A stretch of DNA of 64,000 bases from Clostridia bacterium (GTDB lineage Bacteria; Bacillota; Clostridia; Oscillospirales; Acutalibacteraceae), in contig JAFXFC010000001.1 in the NCBI GenBank assembly GCA_017513525.1, forward strand, positions 94,045 to 158,044, in the 5' to 3' direction. Below, piece by piece: positions 42,377-50,608 of this stretch. Numbering within the stretch: the stretch's first letter is position 1; each line of letters opens with the position of its first letter. Position numbers and translations under genes: made by a program. The notes below the pieces were generated by a model. It saw nothing but the letters and a program-made list of their open reading frames with translations, was not told the DNA's origin and made no database searches.

Positions 42377-43579
42377 ATGTTAAGTGTAGTATCCGTTGAA
42401 AAAGCTCTTGAGATAATAAAAGAAGAATTTACTACCCATGATACCGTTGAGGAGGTTTGTGTTACAAATGCGCTCGGCAGAGTTCTTGGTGAGGATATTG
42501 TGTCGGGTGAATATATTCCTGCCTTTGACCGCTCAACGGTTGACGGCTTTGCAGTAATTGCCTCCGATACCTTCGGTGCTTCTGAAAATGCTCCTTCAAT
42601 GCTTAATATAAAAGGCGAGATACTTATGGGTGAAGAAGCAACTGAGGGTATAAAAAAAGGGGAATGTATGAAAATTTCCACCGGCGGAATGTTGCCGCCG
42701 GGTGCTGACAGCGTTATTATGGTCGAACACACTGATGAGGGCTTTGAAGGTATGTGTTTGAGCCTTAAAAGTGTTTCACCAAATGAAAATGTCACTAAAA
42801 AGGGTGACGATGTAAAAGAGGGTGCAGTTGTACTTAAAAAGGGTGCTGTGATAAATTCTTCCTCGGTGGGTGTTTTATGTGCACTCGGTATTTCAAATAT
42901 AAAATGTAAAAAAAGACCTCTTGTGGGTATCATTTCCACGGGAGATGAAATAATAGATTTTTCGGAAAAACCGAAATTCGGTCAGATAAGAGATATAAAT
43001 TCCGTGCTGCTGGCTTCTTTATTAAAAGAGAACGGCTGTGATGTTATAAATTACGGAATAGTAAAAGATAACAAGAAAGAGCTTCAACGGTTTTTTGCCG
43101 ATGCGCTTTCAGAGTGTGATGCTGTTCTTTTATCGGGCGGATCGTCCAAAGGCGAAAGAGATATGACGGCAGAGATCATTTCCGAAAAGGGAGAGCTGCT
43201 TTTCCACGGACTTGCAATGAAGCCGGGAAAGCCCACTATTCTCGGAAAATGCAATGAAAAAGCAGTTTTCGGTCTGCCGGGACATCCTGCAGCGGCGTAT
43301 TTTGTTGCTTTGAGATTGGTTGTTCCCTATCTCAGTTTTCTGACGGGTAAAATCAGTAATCCAAAAAGTGTAAAATATAAGCTCTCAACGGATATTCCGT
43401 CAAATCACGGCAGGGAAGAAGTGGTTCCCGTGAAAATTTCCGACGGGAAAGTATATCCCGTATTCGGAAAATCGGGACTTGTTTCCCTTTTATCGGAGGC
43501 TGACGGTTATATAATAATAGACAGAAACCGTGAAGGAGTCTTTCTCGGCGAAGAAACGGAGGTTTATCTTACAAAATGA
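42377..43579 (+). CDS. moeA: Molybdopterin molybdenumtransferase MoeA (1)
   Basis: 400-aa MoeA that inserts Mo or W into adenylated molybdopterin. Domain I has ALGRVLGEDIVSGEYIPAFD and STVDGFAV, domain III has LVGIISTGDEI, LLSGGSSKGERDMT and KPGKPTILG, with domain IV at the C-terminus. The ATG at 42377 follows the tupC stop directly. The stop overlaps the second moeA by 4 bases. Paired MoeA genes are often seen with tungsten enzymes. Confidence 0.92.
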   Translation: MLSVVSVEKALEIIKEEFTTHDTVEEVCVTNALGRVLGEDIVSGEYIPAFDRSTVDGFAVIASDTFGASENAPSMLNIKGEILMGEEATEGIKKGECMKISTGGMLPPGADSVIMVEHTDEGFEGMCLSLKSVSPNENVTKKGDDVKEGAVVLKKGAVINSSSVGVLCALGISNIKCKKRPLVGIISTGDEIIDFSEKPKFGQIRDINSVLLASLLKENGCDVINYGIVKDNKKELQRFFADALSECDAVLLSGGSSKGERDMTAEIISEKGELLFHGLAMKPGKPTILGKCNEKAVFGLPGHPAAAYFVALRLVVPYLSFLTGKISNPKSVKYKLSTDIPSNHGREEVVPVKISDGKVYPVFGKSGLVSLLSEADGYIIIDRNREGVFLGEETEVYLTK

Positions 43580-45450
43580 AGCACAAATTTCTTGATAATA
43601 TGCCGCTTATTGAAGCAAGAGATAAATTTCTTTCTCTTCTTCGTGAAAACGGCTTTATATATAAAACCGAAATTATTCCCTCATCGCTTTCTTTCGGCAG
43701 AGTGACAGGGAAGGCCATATATGCAAAAATATGCTCTCCTCACTATAATGCCTCTTCAATGGACGGTATTGCAGTTTTTTCAGAGGATACTTTTTCGGCT
43801 TCTGAAAGAGAGCCTGTTATTCTGTTTCCCGATAAATTTACCCCCGTTGATACGGGAGATCCCGTTCCCGACGGTAAAGACAGCGTTATCATGATAGAGG
43901 ATGTTATATTTTCAGAGGACGGCAGTGCAAAAATATATGCTCCCTCAAAGCCTTTTATGAATGTAAGGCAGATAGGTGAAGATATATGTATGGGGGATAT
44001 GCTCGTTCCATCATTTACCGAAATTACTCCCACCTTTGCAGGCGCACTTCTTGCAGGCGGAAATATAAATGTTGAAGTATTAAAAAAGCCCCGTTTCGGT
44101 ATTATTCCAACTGGTGATGAAATAGTATCTCCCAGAGAAAACCCCGAAAAGGGAGAAATTCTTGAATTCAATTCCACCGTTTTTTCTTCAATGCTTTCTT
44201 CTTTCGGCGCTGAAAGTATTATTTACCCCATTGTGCCCGATAAAAAAGAGCTTATAACTGCCGCTGTCGAAAAGGCGGTTAATGAATGTGACGGTGTGCT
44301 GATACTTGCAGGCTCATCTGCGGGAAGAGATGACTATACAAAGGATATTATAGATACTCTCGGCACGGTTTTAGTACACGGAATTGCAGTAAAACCGGGA
44401 AAGCCTGCGGTTTTAGGTGCTGTCGGAAATGTTCCCGTAATAGGACTTCCGGGCTATCCTGTTTCCGCTATAGTTATTATGAATGAGATAGTAAGAGATG
44501 TTATAAATTTATACTATAACAAAGGAATTAGAAGACAGGAAACAGTAAAAGCAACGCTCGGCAGAAGAGTTGTATCTTCTCTTAAGTATGAAGAATTTAT
44601 AAGAGTCACTTTAGGTAAAGTAGGGGAAAACCTTGTTGCTGTTCCTATTTCAGGAGGGGCTGGCGTTATCACAAGCTTTACAAAGGCTGACGGAATTTTA
44701 AGAGTTCCTCAGAATCTTGAGGGCATTGAAAGCGGACAAGAAGTCCAAATAGAGCTTATAAAAAATGTGAACGATATAGAAAACTCTCTTATAGTAACAG
44801 GCAGTCACGATCCCATAATTGATGAAATTGCGGATATTATGAAAATAAAGGGCTGCGGCTTCACACTTACTTCATCACATGTCGGAAGCATGGGCGCCGT
44901 AACGGCTCTCAGAACCAAAACCGCTCATATGGGAGCCATTCATCTTCTCGATGAAGAAACGGGGGAGTATAATGAAAGCTATATCAATAAATATTTTCCT
45001 GGCGGCGGTGTAAAGCGAATTCAGGGTGTAAAGCGTGTTCAGGGACTTATGGTGCAAAAGGGAAATCCTCTCGGCATAAAAGATTTTTCCGATATAGTAA
45101 AGGGAAGATATATAAACCGTCAGGGCGGATCAGGAACTAGAATACTCTGCGAATACCTTGTAAAAAAATATTCACTTGATAAAGAGCAGATAAAGGGTTA
45201 TTATAACGAGGAATTTACTCATACGGCAGTGGCGGCAGGTATTAAAAACGGCAATGCCGATATGGGGCTTGGTATTTATTCTGCCGCTAAAATGTATGAC
45301 CTTGATTTTATTCCGGTTTGTGATGAGGAATATGATTTTTTAGTATCTGAAGATGCACTTGATAACGAAAGTGTAAAGCTGTTTTTCCGGATACTTCAAA
45401 GTGATGAATTCAAATGTCGTCTTGAAGCGTTGGGAGGGTATTCTATATGA
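43576..45450 (+). CDS. MoeA fused to a periplasmic-binding-protein-like domain
   Basis: 624 aa: residues ~1-410 are a second MoeA (SSMDGIAVF, IIPTGDEIVSPREN, LAGSSAGRDDYTKDI, KPGKPAVLG). Residues ~415-624 form the PBP-like domain known from MoeA/LysR-substrate-binding fusions: VTGSHDPIIDEIADIM, HMGAIHLLDEETGEYNE, NRQGGSGTRILCEYLV. In related proteins that domain is thought to sense or present the oxyanion or the cofactor; no signal peptide, so it acts in the cytosol. Overlaps moeA and moaC by 4 bases each. Confidence 0.9.
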   Translation: MKHKFLDNMPLIEARDKFLSLLRENGFIYKTEIIPSSLSFGRVTGKAIYAKICSPHYNASSMDGIAVFSEDTFSASEREPVILFPDKFTPVDTGDPVPDGKDSVIMIEDVIFSEDGSAKIYAPSKPFMNVRQIGEDICMGDMLVPSFTEITPTFAGALLAGGNINVEVLKKPRFGIIPTGDEIVSPRENPEKGEILEFNSTVFSSMLSSFGAESIIYPIVPDKKELITAAVEKAVNECDGVLILAGSSAGRDDYTKDIIDTLGTVLVHGIAVKPGKPAVLGAVGNVPVIGLPGYPVSAIVIMNEIVRDVINLYYNKGIRRQETVKATLGRRVVSSLKYEEFIRVTLGKVGENLVAVPISGGAGVITSFTKADGILRVPQNLEGIESGQEVQIELIKNVNDIENSLIVTGSHDPIIDEIADIMKIKGCGFTLTSSHVGSMGAVTALRTKTAHMGAIHLLDEETGEYNESYINKYFPGGGVKRIQGVKRVQGLMVQKGNPLGIKDFSDIVKGRYINRQGGSGTRILCEYLVKKYSLDKEQIKGYYNEEFTHTAVAAGIKNGNADMGLGIYSAAKMYDLDFIPVCDEEYDFLVSEDALDNESVKLFFRILQSDEFKCRLEALGGYSI

Positions 45451-45917
45451 ATTTTACACATCTGAATAAAGACGGTGAGGCTTCAATGGTGGATGTAGGC
45501 GAAAAAAGCATTACTGAAAGAAGAGCCACCGCCAAGGCAACATTAGTAATGAAAGAGGAAACTCTTTCTGTAATACTCGGAATTGAACTTAAAAAGGGAG
45601 ATGCTCTCTCAACTGCAAGAATTGCAGGAATTATGGGTGGAAAGAAAACACATGAGCTTATTCCTCTTTGCCATAATATTCCCATAGATAAAATTGAAAT
45701 AAGCTTTGAAAACAACGGAAAAGATGAACTTTATATTTATTCAAAGGCTAAATGCACATATAAAACAGGCATCGAAATGGAGGCTCTCACGGCTGTAAGT
45801 GTTGCGGCTCTGACGGTTTACGATATGTGCAAGGCTGTTGACAGAGGTATGGTTATAAAAGAAATAAAGCTTCTTGAAAAAAGCGGCGGAAAGAGCGATT
45901 ACAAAAATGAAGGATAA
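45447..45917 (+). CDS. moaC: Cyclic pyranopterin monophosphate synthase MoaC
   Basis: 156-aa enzyme that, after MoaA, closes the cyclic phosphate of precursor Z. Characteristic blocks: MVDVGEKSITERRATAKATL, KTHELIPLCHNIPIDKI and TGIEMEALTAVSVAALTVYD with MCKAVDRGM. Overlaps the upstream fusion gene by 4 bases and moaA by 11. Confidence 0.95.
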   Translation: MNFTHLNKDGEASMVDVGEKSITERRATAKATLVMKEETLSVILGIELKKGDALSTARIAGIMGGKKTHELIPLCHNIPIDKIEISFENNGKDELYIYSKAKCTYKTGIEMEALTAVSVAALTVYDMCKAVDRGMVIKEIKLLEKSGGKSDYKNEG

Positions 45918-46842
45918 ACTCGGAAGAGAAATAAATTATCTGAGAATTTCCGTTACAAAAAGATGCAATCTGAACTGTTCATATTGCGGCAGTAAGAGAA
46001 TTACAAAGGAAAAAGAACTGACACCCGAAGAAATAAAAATCTTAGTCAGTGCTTTTGCCGAGAAGGGCATAAAAAAAGTCCGTCTTACGGGCGGTGAGCC
46101 TCTTTTAAGAGAGGATATAACGGAAATTGCAAGAGAGATAAAAAGCATTAAGGGTATTAAAGCCCTTTATATCACGACAAACGGAATTCTCTTAAAAGAA
46201 AAAGCACTCGCCTTGAAAGAAGCGGGTGTCGATGGGGTAAATATCAGTATTGATACACTTGATCCCGAAAAATATCATGAGCTTACGGGAGTAAATAAGC
46301 TGTCTGCGGTAATGGAGGGCTTTTATGAAGCCTTGAAAGTCGGTTTTTCTTCTGTTAAAATAAATTCTGTGCTCGTCAGAGGAAAAAACGATACCGAAGC
46401 AGAAAGGTTAATTGCTCTCGCTAAGAAAAACAAAGCCGATGTGCGCTTTATTGAGCTGATGCCCTTTTCTGAGCAAGGGGAAAACAGAGAGCTTGTTATT
46501 ACCGAAAAGGAGCTTCTTGAAAGATTTTCTTATCTTGTGCCATTAAAAGAGAACGAACAGGGTGCAGCAAAATATTATACTGCCGACGGTTTTTCGGGAA
46601 GAGTTGGCTTTATAAGTCCCAGAAGCAGGAAGTTCTGTAAGGACTGTAACAGAATAAGAGTACTTTCCGACGGAAAATTAAAGCCGTGCCTCGGAAACGA
46701 TAAAACATACGATATAAGACCGTTTATTTCCGATAAAAACAAGCTTTCCCAAATTATAGACGAAGTGATATTAAATAAACCCGTGTCCCATCATTTTGAG
46801 GACGGTGACTTTTTCAGAGGACTGAATTTGATAGGAGGATAA
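45907..46842 (+). CDS. moaA: GTP 3',8-cyclase MoaA
   Basis: 311-aa radical-SAM enzyme making 3',8-cyclo-GTP. N-terminal cluster CNLNCSYC in RISVTKRCNLNCSYCGSKR; TGGEPLLRED; C-terminal second cluster FCKDCNRIRVLSDGKLKPCL. The essential C-terminal Gly-Gly is present (LNLIGG). The start is the ATG at 45907 inside moaC. A tight overlap indicates one transcript. Confidence 0.94.
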   Translation: MKDKLGREINYLRISVTKRCNLNCSYCGSKRITKEKELTPEEIKILVSAFAEKGIKKVRLTGGEPLLREDITEIAREIKSIKGIKALYITTNGILLKEKALALKEAGVDGVNISIDTLDPEKYHELTGVNKLSAVMEGFYEALKVGFSSVKINSVLVRGKNDTEAERLIALAKKNKADVRFIELMPFSEQGENRELVITEKELLERFSYLVPLKENEQGAAKYYTADGFSGRVGFISPRSRKFCKDCNRIRVLSDGKLKPCLGNDKTYDIRPFISDKNKLSQIIDEVILNKPVSHHFEDGDFFRGLNLIGG

Positions 46843-46844
46843 AT

Positions 46845-47276
46845 ATGGCAAAGGTTTTATCAATTAACATAAGTGAAAAAAAAGGAACACCTAAGACAAA
46901 AATTAATCCCGGTGTTCTTATTGAAGATTTTGGTTTTGAGGGAGACGCACATGCAGGCAAATGGCACCGTCAGGTAAGTTTTCTTGCAAAGGAAAGCATT
47001 GATAAATCAAAGGGCCTTCCCACAGACGGACTTTGTCACGGCGTCTTTGCGGAAAATATAACAACTGAGGGTATCATTCTTCATACTCTCCCCGTTGGCA
47101 CAAGACTTTCGGTAGGTGAATGTATACTTGAAATAACACAGATAGGCAAGGAATGTCACAACGGCTGCGCAATAAAAGAGCTTGTAGGTCAGTGTATTAT
47201 GCCAAGAGAAGGTATATTCGCACGAGTAATTAAAGGCGGAAAGGTATTTGAGGAAGATGAGATAAAAATTATCTGA
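46845..47276 (+). CDS. MOSC domain protein
   Basis: 143-aa stand-alone MOSC domain (SISEKKGTPKTKI, HAGKWHRQVSFLAKESID, GECILEITQIGKECHNGC with the conserved Cys). MOSC proteins handle the sulfur of the molybdenum/tungsten cofactor or carry it. RBS AGGAGG; 2 bases after moaA, last gene of the operon. Confidence 0.9.
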   Translation: MAKVLSINISEKKGTPKTKINPGVLIEDFGFEGDAHAGKWHRQVSFLAKESIDKSKGLPTDGLCHGVFAENITTEGIILHTLPVGTRLSVGECILEITQIGKECHNGCAIKELVGQCIMPREGIFARVIKGGKVFEEDEIKII

Positions 47277-47293
47277 TTTTCGGGCTATTTGTT

Positions 47294-48670
47294 ATGATTG
47301 GAAGTAAAAAAATTCAATGGAGCATGCTTGGAGTAATATTTACTCTTGCCGGTCCAACTATTTTTGAGCAGTTTATGCAAACGGCAGTACAGTACATAGA
47401 TACTGCCATGGTAGGTTCTCTCGGAACCTCCGCTACTGCTGCAGTAGGGGCAACAACCACCGTAAACTGGCTTATAGGAAGCACGGTTTCTGCTATCGGT
47501 GTAGGATTTCTTGCATATATTGCAAAAAAGCACGGTTCGGGTGAACTGCATGATGTAAGAAGAGCTTCTGCACAGAGTGTACTGGCAGTTCTGGTATCGG
47601 GTATATTTTTTACGGTGCTGACTCTCTCTATGAGTCCCGTTGTGCCGACACTTATGCAGGTAGACGAACCCATAAGAGAACTTGCATCAAGATATTTCTT
47701 TATTTTATATACACCGATGCTTCCGAGAGCTGCTACCATAATCTTCGGAACGGTTCTTCGTGCGGTGGGGGATACTAAAACCCCCATGAAGGCGGGTATA
47801 GCAGTAAATATAGTAAATGTAGTCCTTAATTTCTTCTTTATTTATCCCACAAGAAAAATCTGGAAGCTTACTGTGCCGGGACTCGGGCTCGGAGTTGAAG
47901 GAGCTGCGATAGCGAGTGCTGTAGGCTTTACCGTAGGCGGTATAATAATAACAGCTGTTTTATGGAATCATCCTCTTTTATCACCGAAAAAAATATCCAT
48001 AAAACCCGACAAGGAGATATTAAAGCCCTGTCTTAAGGTTGCTTTTCCCAATATGCTCCAGAGATTCGGTACATGTCTGGGTTATGTTGCCTTTGCTTCA
48101 ATGATAAATTCTTTAGGGGAAGTAGCGACGGCGGCTCACACAATTGCCAATACTGTTGAATCAGCTTTTTATATCCCGGGCTACGGTATGCAGACGGCGG
48201 CGGCAACTCTTGCAGGTAATGCCCTTGGTGCAAAAGATAATAAAAAAATGAAAGAGTTTGCCCGAATGACCGTTTTTTCTGAGGTTGTTCTCATGATAAT
48301 TTCGGGCGGTCTTCTGTTTATATTTGCTCCGTTTATGATGGATATTTTCTCCGATTCAAAGGAAGTAATAGAGCTCGGTTCTGTAGTTCTTCGCATGGTT
48401 GCGGTAAGTGAACCGTTCTATGGAGTTTCCATTATCATAGAAGGTATGATGCAGGGCGTGGGAAGAACTGTAAAACCCTTTATATACAACATAATCGGTA
48501 TGTGGGGAATAAGAATTCTCGGAACATTTATTTTTATACAGTTCTTTGCAGGCGGACTTGTTTCCGCATGGGGCTGTATGATAGCTCACAATATGTTCTT
48601 ATTCATCCTCTATTTTATTCACTGGATAAGCGGAAAATGGAATCCTCTGAACAGTAAAAAAGCCGCGTAA
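47294..48670 (+). CDS. MATE family multidrug efflux transporter
   Basis: 458-aa membrane protein with 12 helices of the MATE/MOP fold: ITFEQ-like PTIFEQFMQTAVQYIDTAMV at the start and GTVLRAVGDTKTPMKAGI in the sixth helix region, then GMMQGVGRTVKPF in the matching second half. Exports cationic compounds in exchange for Na+ or H+. It follows MOSC by 17 bases, but has only a weak ribosome site, so it may or may not belong to the cofactor operon. Confidence 0.9.
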   Translation: MIGSKKIQWSMLGVIFTLAGPTIFEQFMQTAVQYIDTAMVGSLGTSATAAVGATTTVNWLIGSTVSAIGVGFLAYIAKKHGSGELHDVRRASAQSVLAVLVSGIFFTVLTLSMSPVVPTLMQVDEPIRELASRYFFILYTPMLPRAATIIFGTVLRAVGDTKTPMKAGIAVNIVNVVLNFFFIYPTRKIWKLTVPGLGLGVEGAAIASAVGFTVGGIIITAVLWNHPLLSPKKISIKPDKEILKPCLKVAFPNMLQRFGTCLGYVAFASMINSLGEVATAAHTIANTVESAFYIPGYGMQTAAATLAGNALGAKDNKKMKEFARMTVFSEVVLMIISGGLLFIFAPFMMDIFSDSKEVIELGSVVLRMVAVSEPFYGVSIIIEGMMQGVGRTVKPFIYNIIGMWGIRILGTFIFIQFFAGGLVSAWGCMIAHNMFLFILYFIHWISGKWNPLNSKKAA

Positions 48671-48674
48671 AAAA

Positions 48675-48710
48675 GAAAAACTCCCGGATTGTTTTTCCGA
48701 GAGCTTTTTT
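48675..48710. terminator. Terminator between the MATE and GH18 genes
   Basis: AAAAACTCCCGGA pairs with TCCGAGAGCTTTTTT with one mismatch; the T-run suits the rightward transcript and the A-run the leftward GH18 transcript. Confidence 0.65.
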
Positions 48711-48713
48711 CTT

Positions 48714-49721
48714 TTATCCGATTGTTTTTCCTATTGCGCGAAGAAGGGAGTTTTCATTTGTTGACGGAAGATCGCATGAATAGTGCCAGATCATAACTCC
48801 GCCGAAGCCGTTTTCTTTTGCAAATTCGGTCTTTTCGGAAATCACATCGGGTGTGTTAAACCAGAAGTTTTTATCAATTGATTGATCGTAATAAAAACCG
48901 TTTTCGTCGAGCTGGTCATAATAACCGTTATAACCGTACCAGTATGCACCGTGGTCAGTGGGTCTTGCATAGAAGGGAAGTCCGAAATTCACTTTTTCGA
49001 GTGGCATTCCTTTCAGTGCAGTATTTTTTGCTAATTCATAGCAGACATCTGAGGGAGCGTGTCTTCCCTCGTCATCATAATTGTCATAAAGCATAAGCTC
49101 TATATAATCAACGCTCTGCATAGCTTTTGTGTTAAGTCCCATGTCCCATTCGGATACGGCAACTCCGAGCTTTTTGTCGGGCATTTTTTCTTTTATACCT
49201 ACAAGGAATATATTAAAATCCCTCCATGCCTTATTTGAAACGGGATATTCATAGTCAAAATGAACTCCGTCAAGCTCATATTCGTTTATTATATTGATTA
49301 TATTATCTTCAAGCACGCCGCTTCTGAAGGCTTCGCTGTGAAGAGCTGCCTGATATTCCATTTGTTCATAGTAGTCTGTTGCATCCCCGTAACGCTGCGG
49401 GCCCAAAAAGTTCAGGGTAACAGTGATGTCTCTATCGCCTATTGCCGATTTTAAGTTTTGCAGAACTGTTTCAAGCATCGTTTTATCTACCGAAACACTG
49501 CCGTCGTTGTCAAATGTTGCAACACCGAAAATAATAACATTAGTTATTATATCGAAATCCTCACTGTGAAAAGCATCGGGAGATTGAGCGGAAGAAGCTA
49601 CGACATAAGAAGTAACTCTGAAAGTATCGGTTTCCTTACCTAACGGCTTTTCTATTCCGAAAAAGGCAAGTATAACGCTTGAAAGAGCCATAAAAAATGC
49701 ACATATTCTTTGAAATAACAT
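48714..49721 (-). CDS. GH18 chitinase-like secreted glycosidase
   Basis: 335-aa exported enzyme. An N-terminal hydrophobic signal (LFQRICAFFMALSSVILAFFG) precedes a GH18 barrel. The catalytic D-G-x-x-x-D-x-E motif is LDGVHFDYEYP, and the conserved GLPFYARP and VMIWHYSCD strands are visible. GH18 enzymes cleave chitin, peptidoglycan-like or N-glycan GlcNAc links; the small size suggests an endo-glucosaminidase or spore-type enzyme. The ATG at 49721 has AAAGGAG upstream. Confidence 0.87.
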   Translation of the reverse strand: MLFQRICAFFMALSSVILAFFGIEKPLGKETDTFRVTSYVVASSAQSPDAFHSEDFDIITNVIIFGVATFDNDGSVSVDKTMLETVLQNLKSAIGDRDITVTLNFLGPQRYGDATDYYEQMEYQAALHSEAFRSGVLEDNIINIINEYELDGVHFDYEYPVSNKAWRDFNIFLVGIKEKMPDKKLGVAVSEWDMGLNTKAMQSVDYIELMLYDNYDDEGRHAPSDVCYELAKNTALKGMPLEKVNFGLPFYARPTDHGAYWYGYNGYYDQLDENGFYYDQSIDKNFWFNTPDVISEKTEFAKENGFGGVMIWHYSCDLPSTNENSLLRAIGKTIG

Positions 49722-49846
49722 AATAAACACTCCTTTTTCTATAAGATACTTAAAAATACACAAAATTTCAAGAGATAAATGTAAAATTTATATTTTTGAG
49801 AATATAATTCATAAATTATGAAATAATACCCTTAAGAGGTGATTTT

Positions 49847-50200
49847 ATGAATTACTTATGGGCATTTCTTGTAGGTGGTTTAATTTGTGTTATCGGACAG
49901 ATTCTGATTGATAAAACGAAGCTTACTCCGGCAAAAATTCTTGTAGGATTTGTTTGTATCGGTGTTGTTCTCGGTGCTTTCGGTATTTATGACCGTATTA
50001 TTGATTTTGCAGGTGCAGGTGCTACTGTGCCCATTTCGGGCTTCGGTGCACTACTTGCAAAGGGAACAAAAGAGGCTGTTGACAGCCAAGGACTTTTAGG
50101 AGCTTTTACGGGTCCGTTGACCGCGGGTAGTGCAGGAATTATGGCTGCGGTATTATCGGGACTCATTCTTTCCTTTATGACAAAGCCAAAACCCAAATAA
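49847..50200 (+). CDS. spoVAE: Stage V sporulation protein AE-like (SpoVAEb)
   Basis: 117-aa membrane protein nearly full length for SpoVAEb: FLVGGLICVIGQILIDKTKLTPAKILV, then FGIYDRIIDFAGAGATVPI and GFGALLAKGTKEAVDSQG. In spore formers it belongs to the SpoVA channel that moves dipicolinate. Here spoVAC and spoVAD are not next to it, so it is an orphan copy. RBS AAGAGGTG. Confidence 0.85.
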   Translation: MNYLWAFLVGGLICVIGQILIDKTKLTPAKILVGFVCIGVVLGAFGIYDRIIDFAGAGATVPISGFGALLAKGTKEAVDSQGLLGAFTGPLTAGSAGIMAAVLSGLILSFMTKPKPK

Positions 50201-50329
50201 ATTTTGCAAAAATGTGATAATAATATTAATTTTTGAATATTTTTATGAAAAAATATTGTGTTTTGGATATAAGCATGATAATATGGTAATGCAGAAGACT
50301 GTAATATTTTAGTTGGAGAGGTGAATAAT

Positions 50330-50428
50330 ATGTATTTTGCAGAATTCGTTGAAATCATTGAAACAATCGTTAATGCTATTCTTGAGGTAGTTGAAAAACT
50401 TAAGGCAGCTTTCGGTATGGCAGAATAA
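50330..50428 (+). CDS. 32-aa amphipathic peptide of unknown function
   Basis: A tiny ORF (MYFAEFVEIIETIVNAILEV then a lysine-rich KLKAAFGMAE end) with GGAGAGGTG 6-9 bases before the ATG. It has its own promoter (TTGTGT-17-TAATAT, about 50262-50290) and a terminator, so it looks like a real unit. It forms an amphipathic helix with Ile/Val/Leu/Phe on one face, similar to the C-terminal tails of the secreted proteins at 22.5 and 25.8 kb. No known family recognised. Confidence 0.5.
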   Translation: MYFAEFVEIIETIVNAILEVVEKLKAAFGMAE

Positions 50429-50475
50429 TTTGAAAGCTTCTTCCCGTGCAGAATAATTTAATTAATATGCTGCTG

Positions 50476-50505
50476 AAAAACCGACAGATGATGTCGGTTT
50501 TTTTC
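50476..50505 (+). terminator. Terminator after the 32-aa ORF
   Basis: AAAACCGACA/TGTCGGTTTT stem with a 5-nt loop and a following T-run. Confidence 0.8.
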
Positions 50506-50515
50506 TTTGCGGATA

Positions 50516-50545
50516 TTGACATCAGACAGAGTTAAATGTTAATAT
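50516..50545 (+). promoter_or_regulatory. Promoter of the lipase gene
   Basis: TTGACA (50516-50521), 18 bases, TAATAT (50540-50545), then ACGGAGG ahead of the ATG at 50609. Confidence 0.65.
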
Positions 50546-50608
50546 ATTATAAACAAAATGTGATTAAACAGTAGACGCGCTGTTTCACATGTATTAACGG
50601 AGGTAAGT

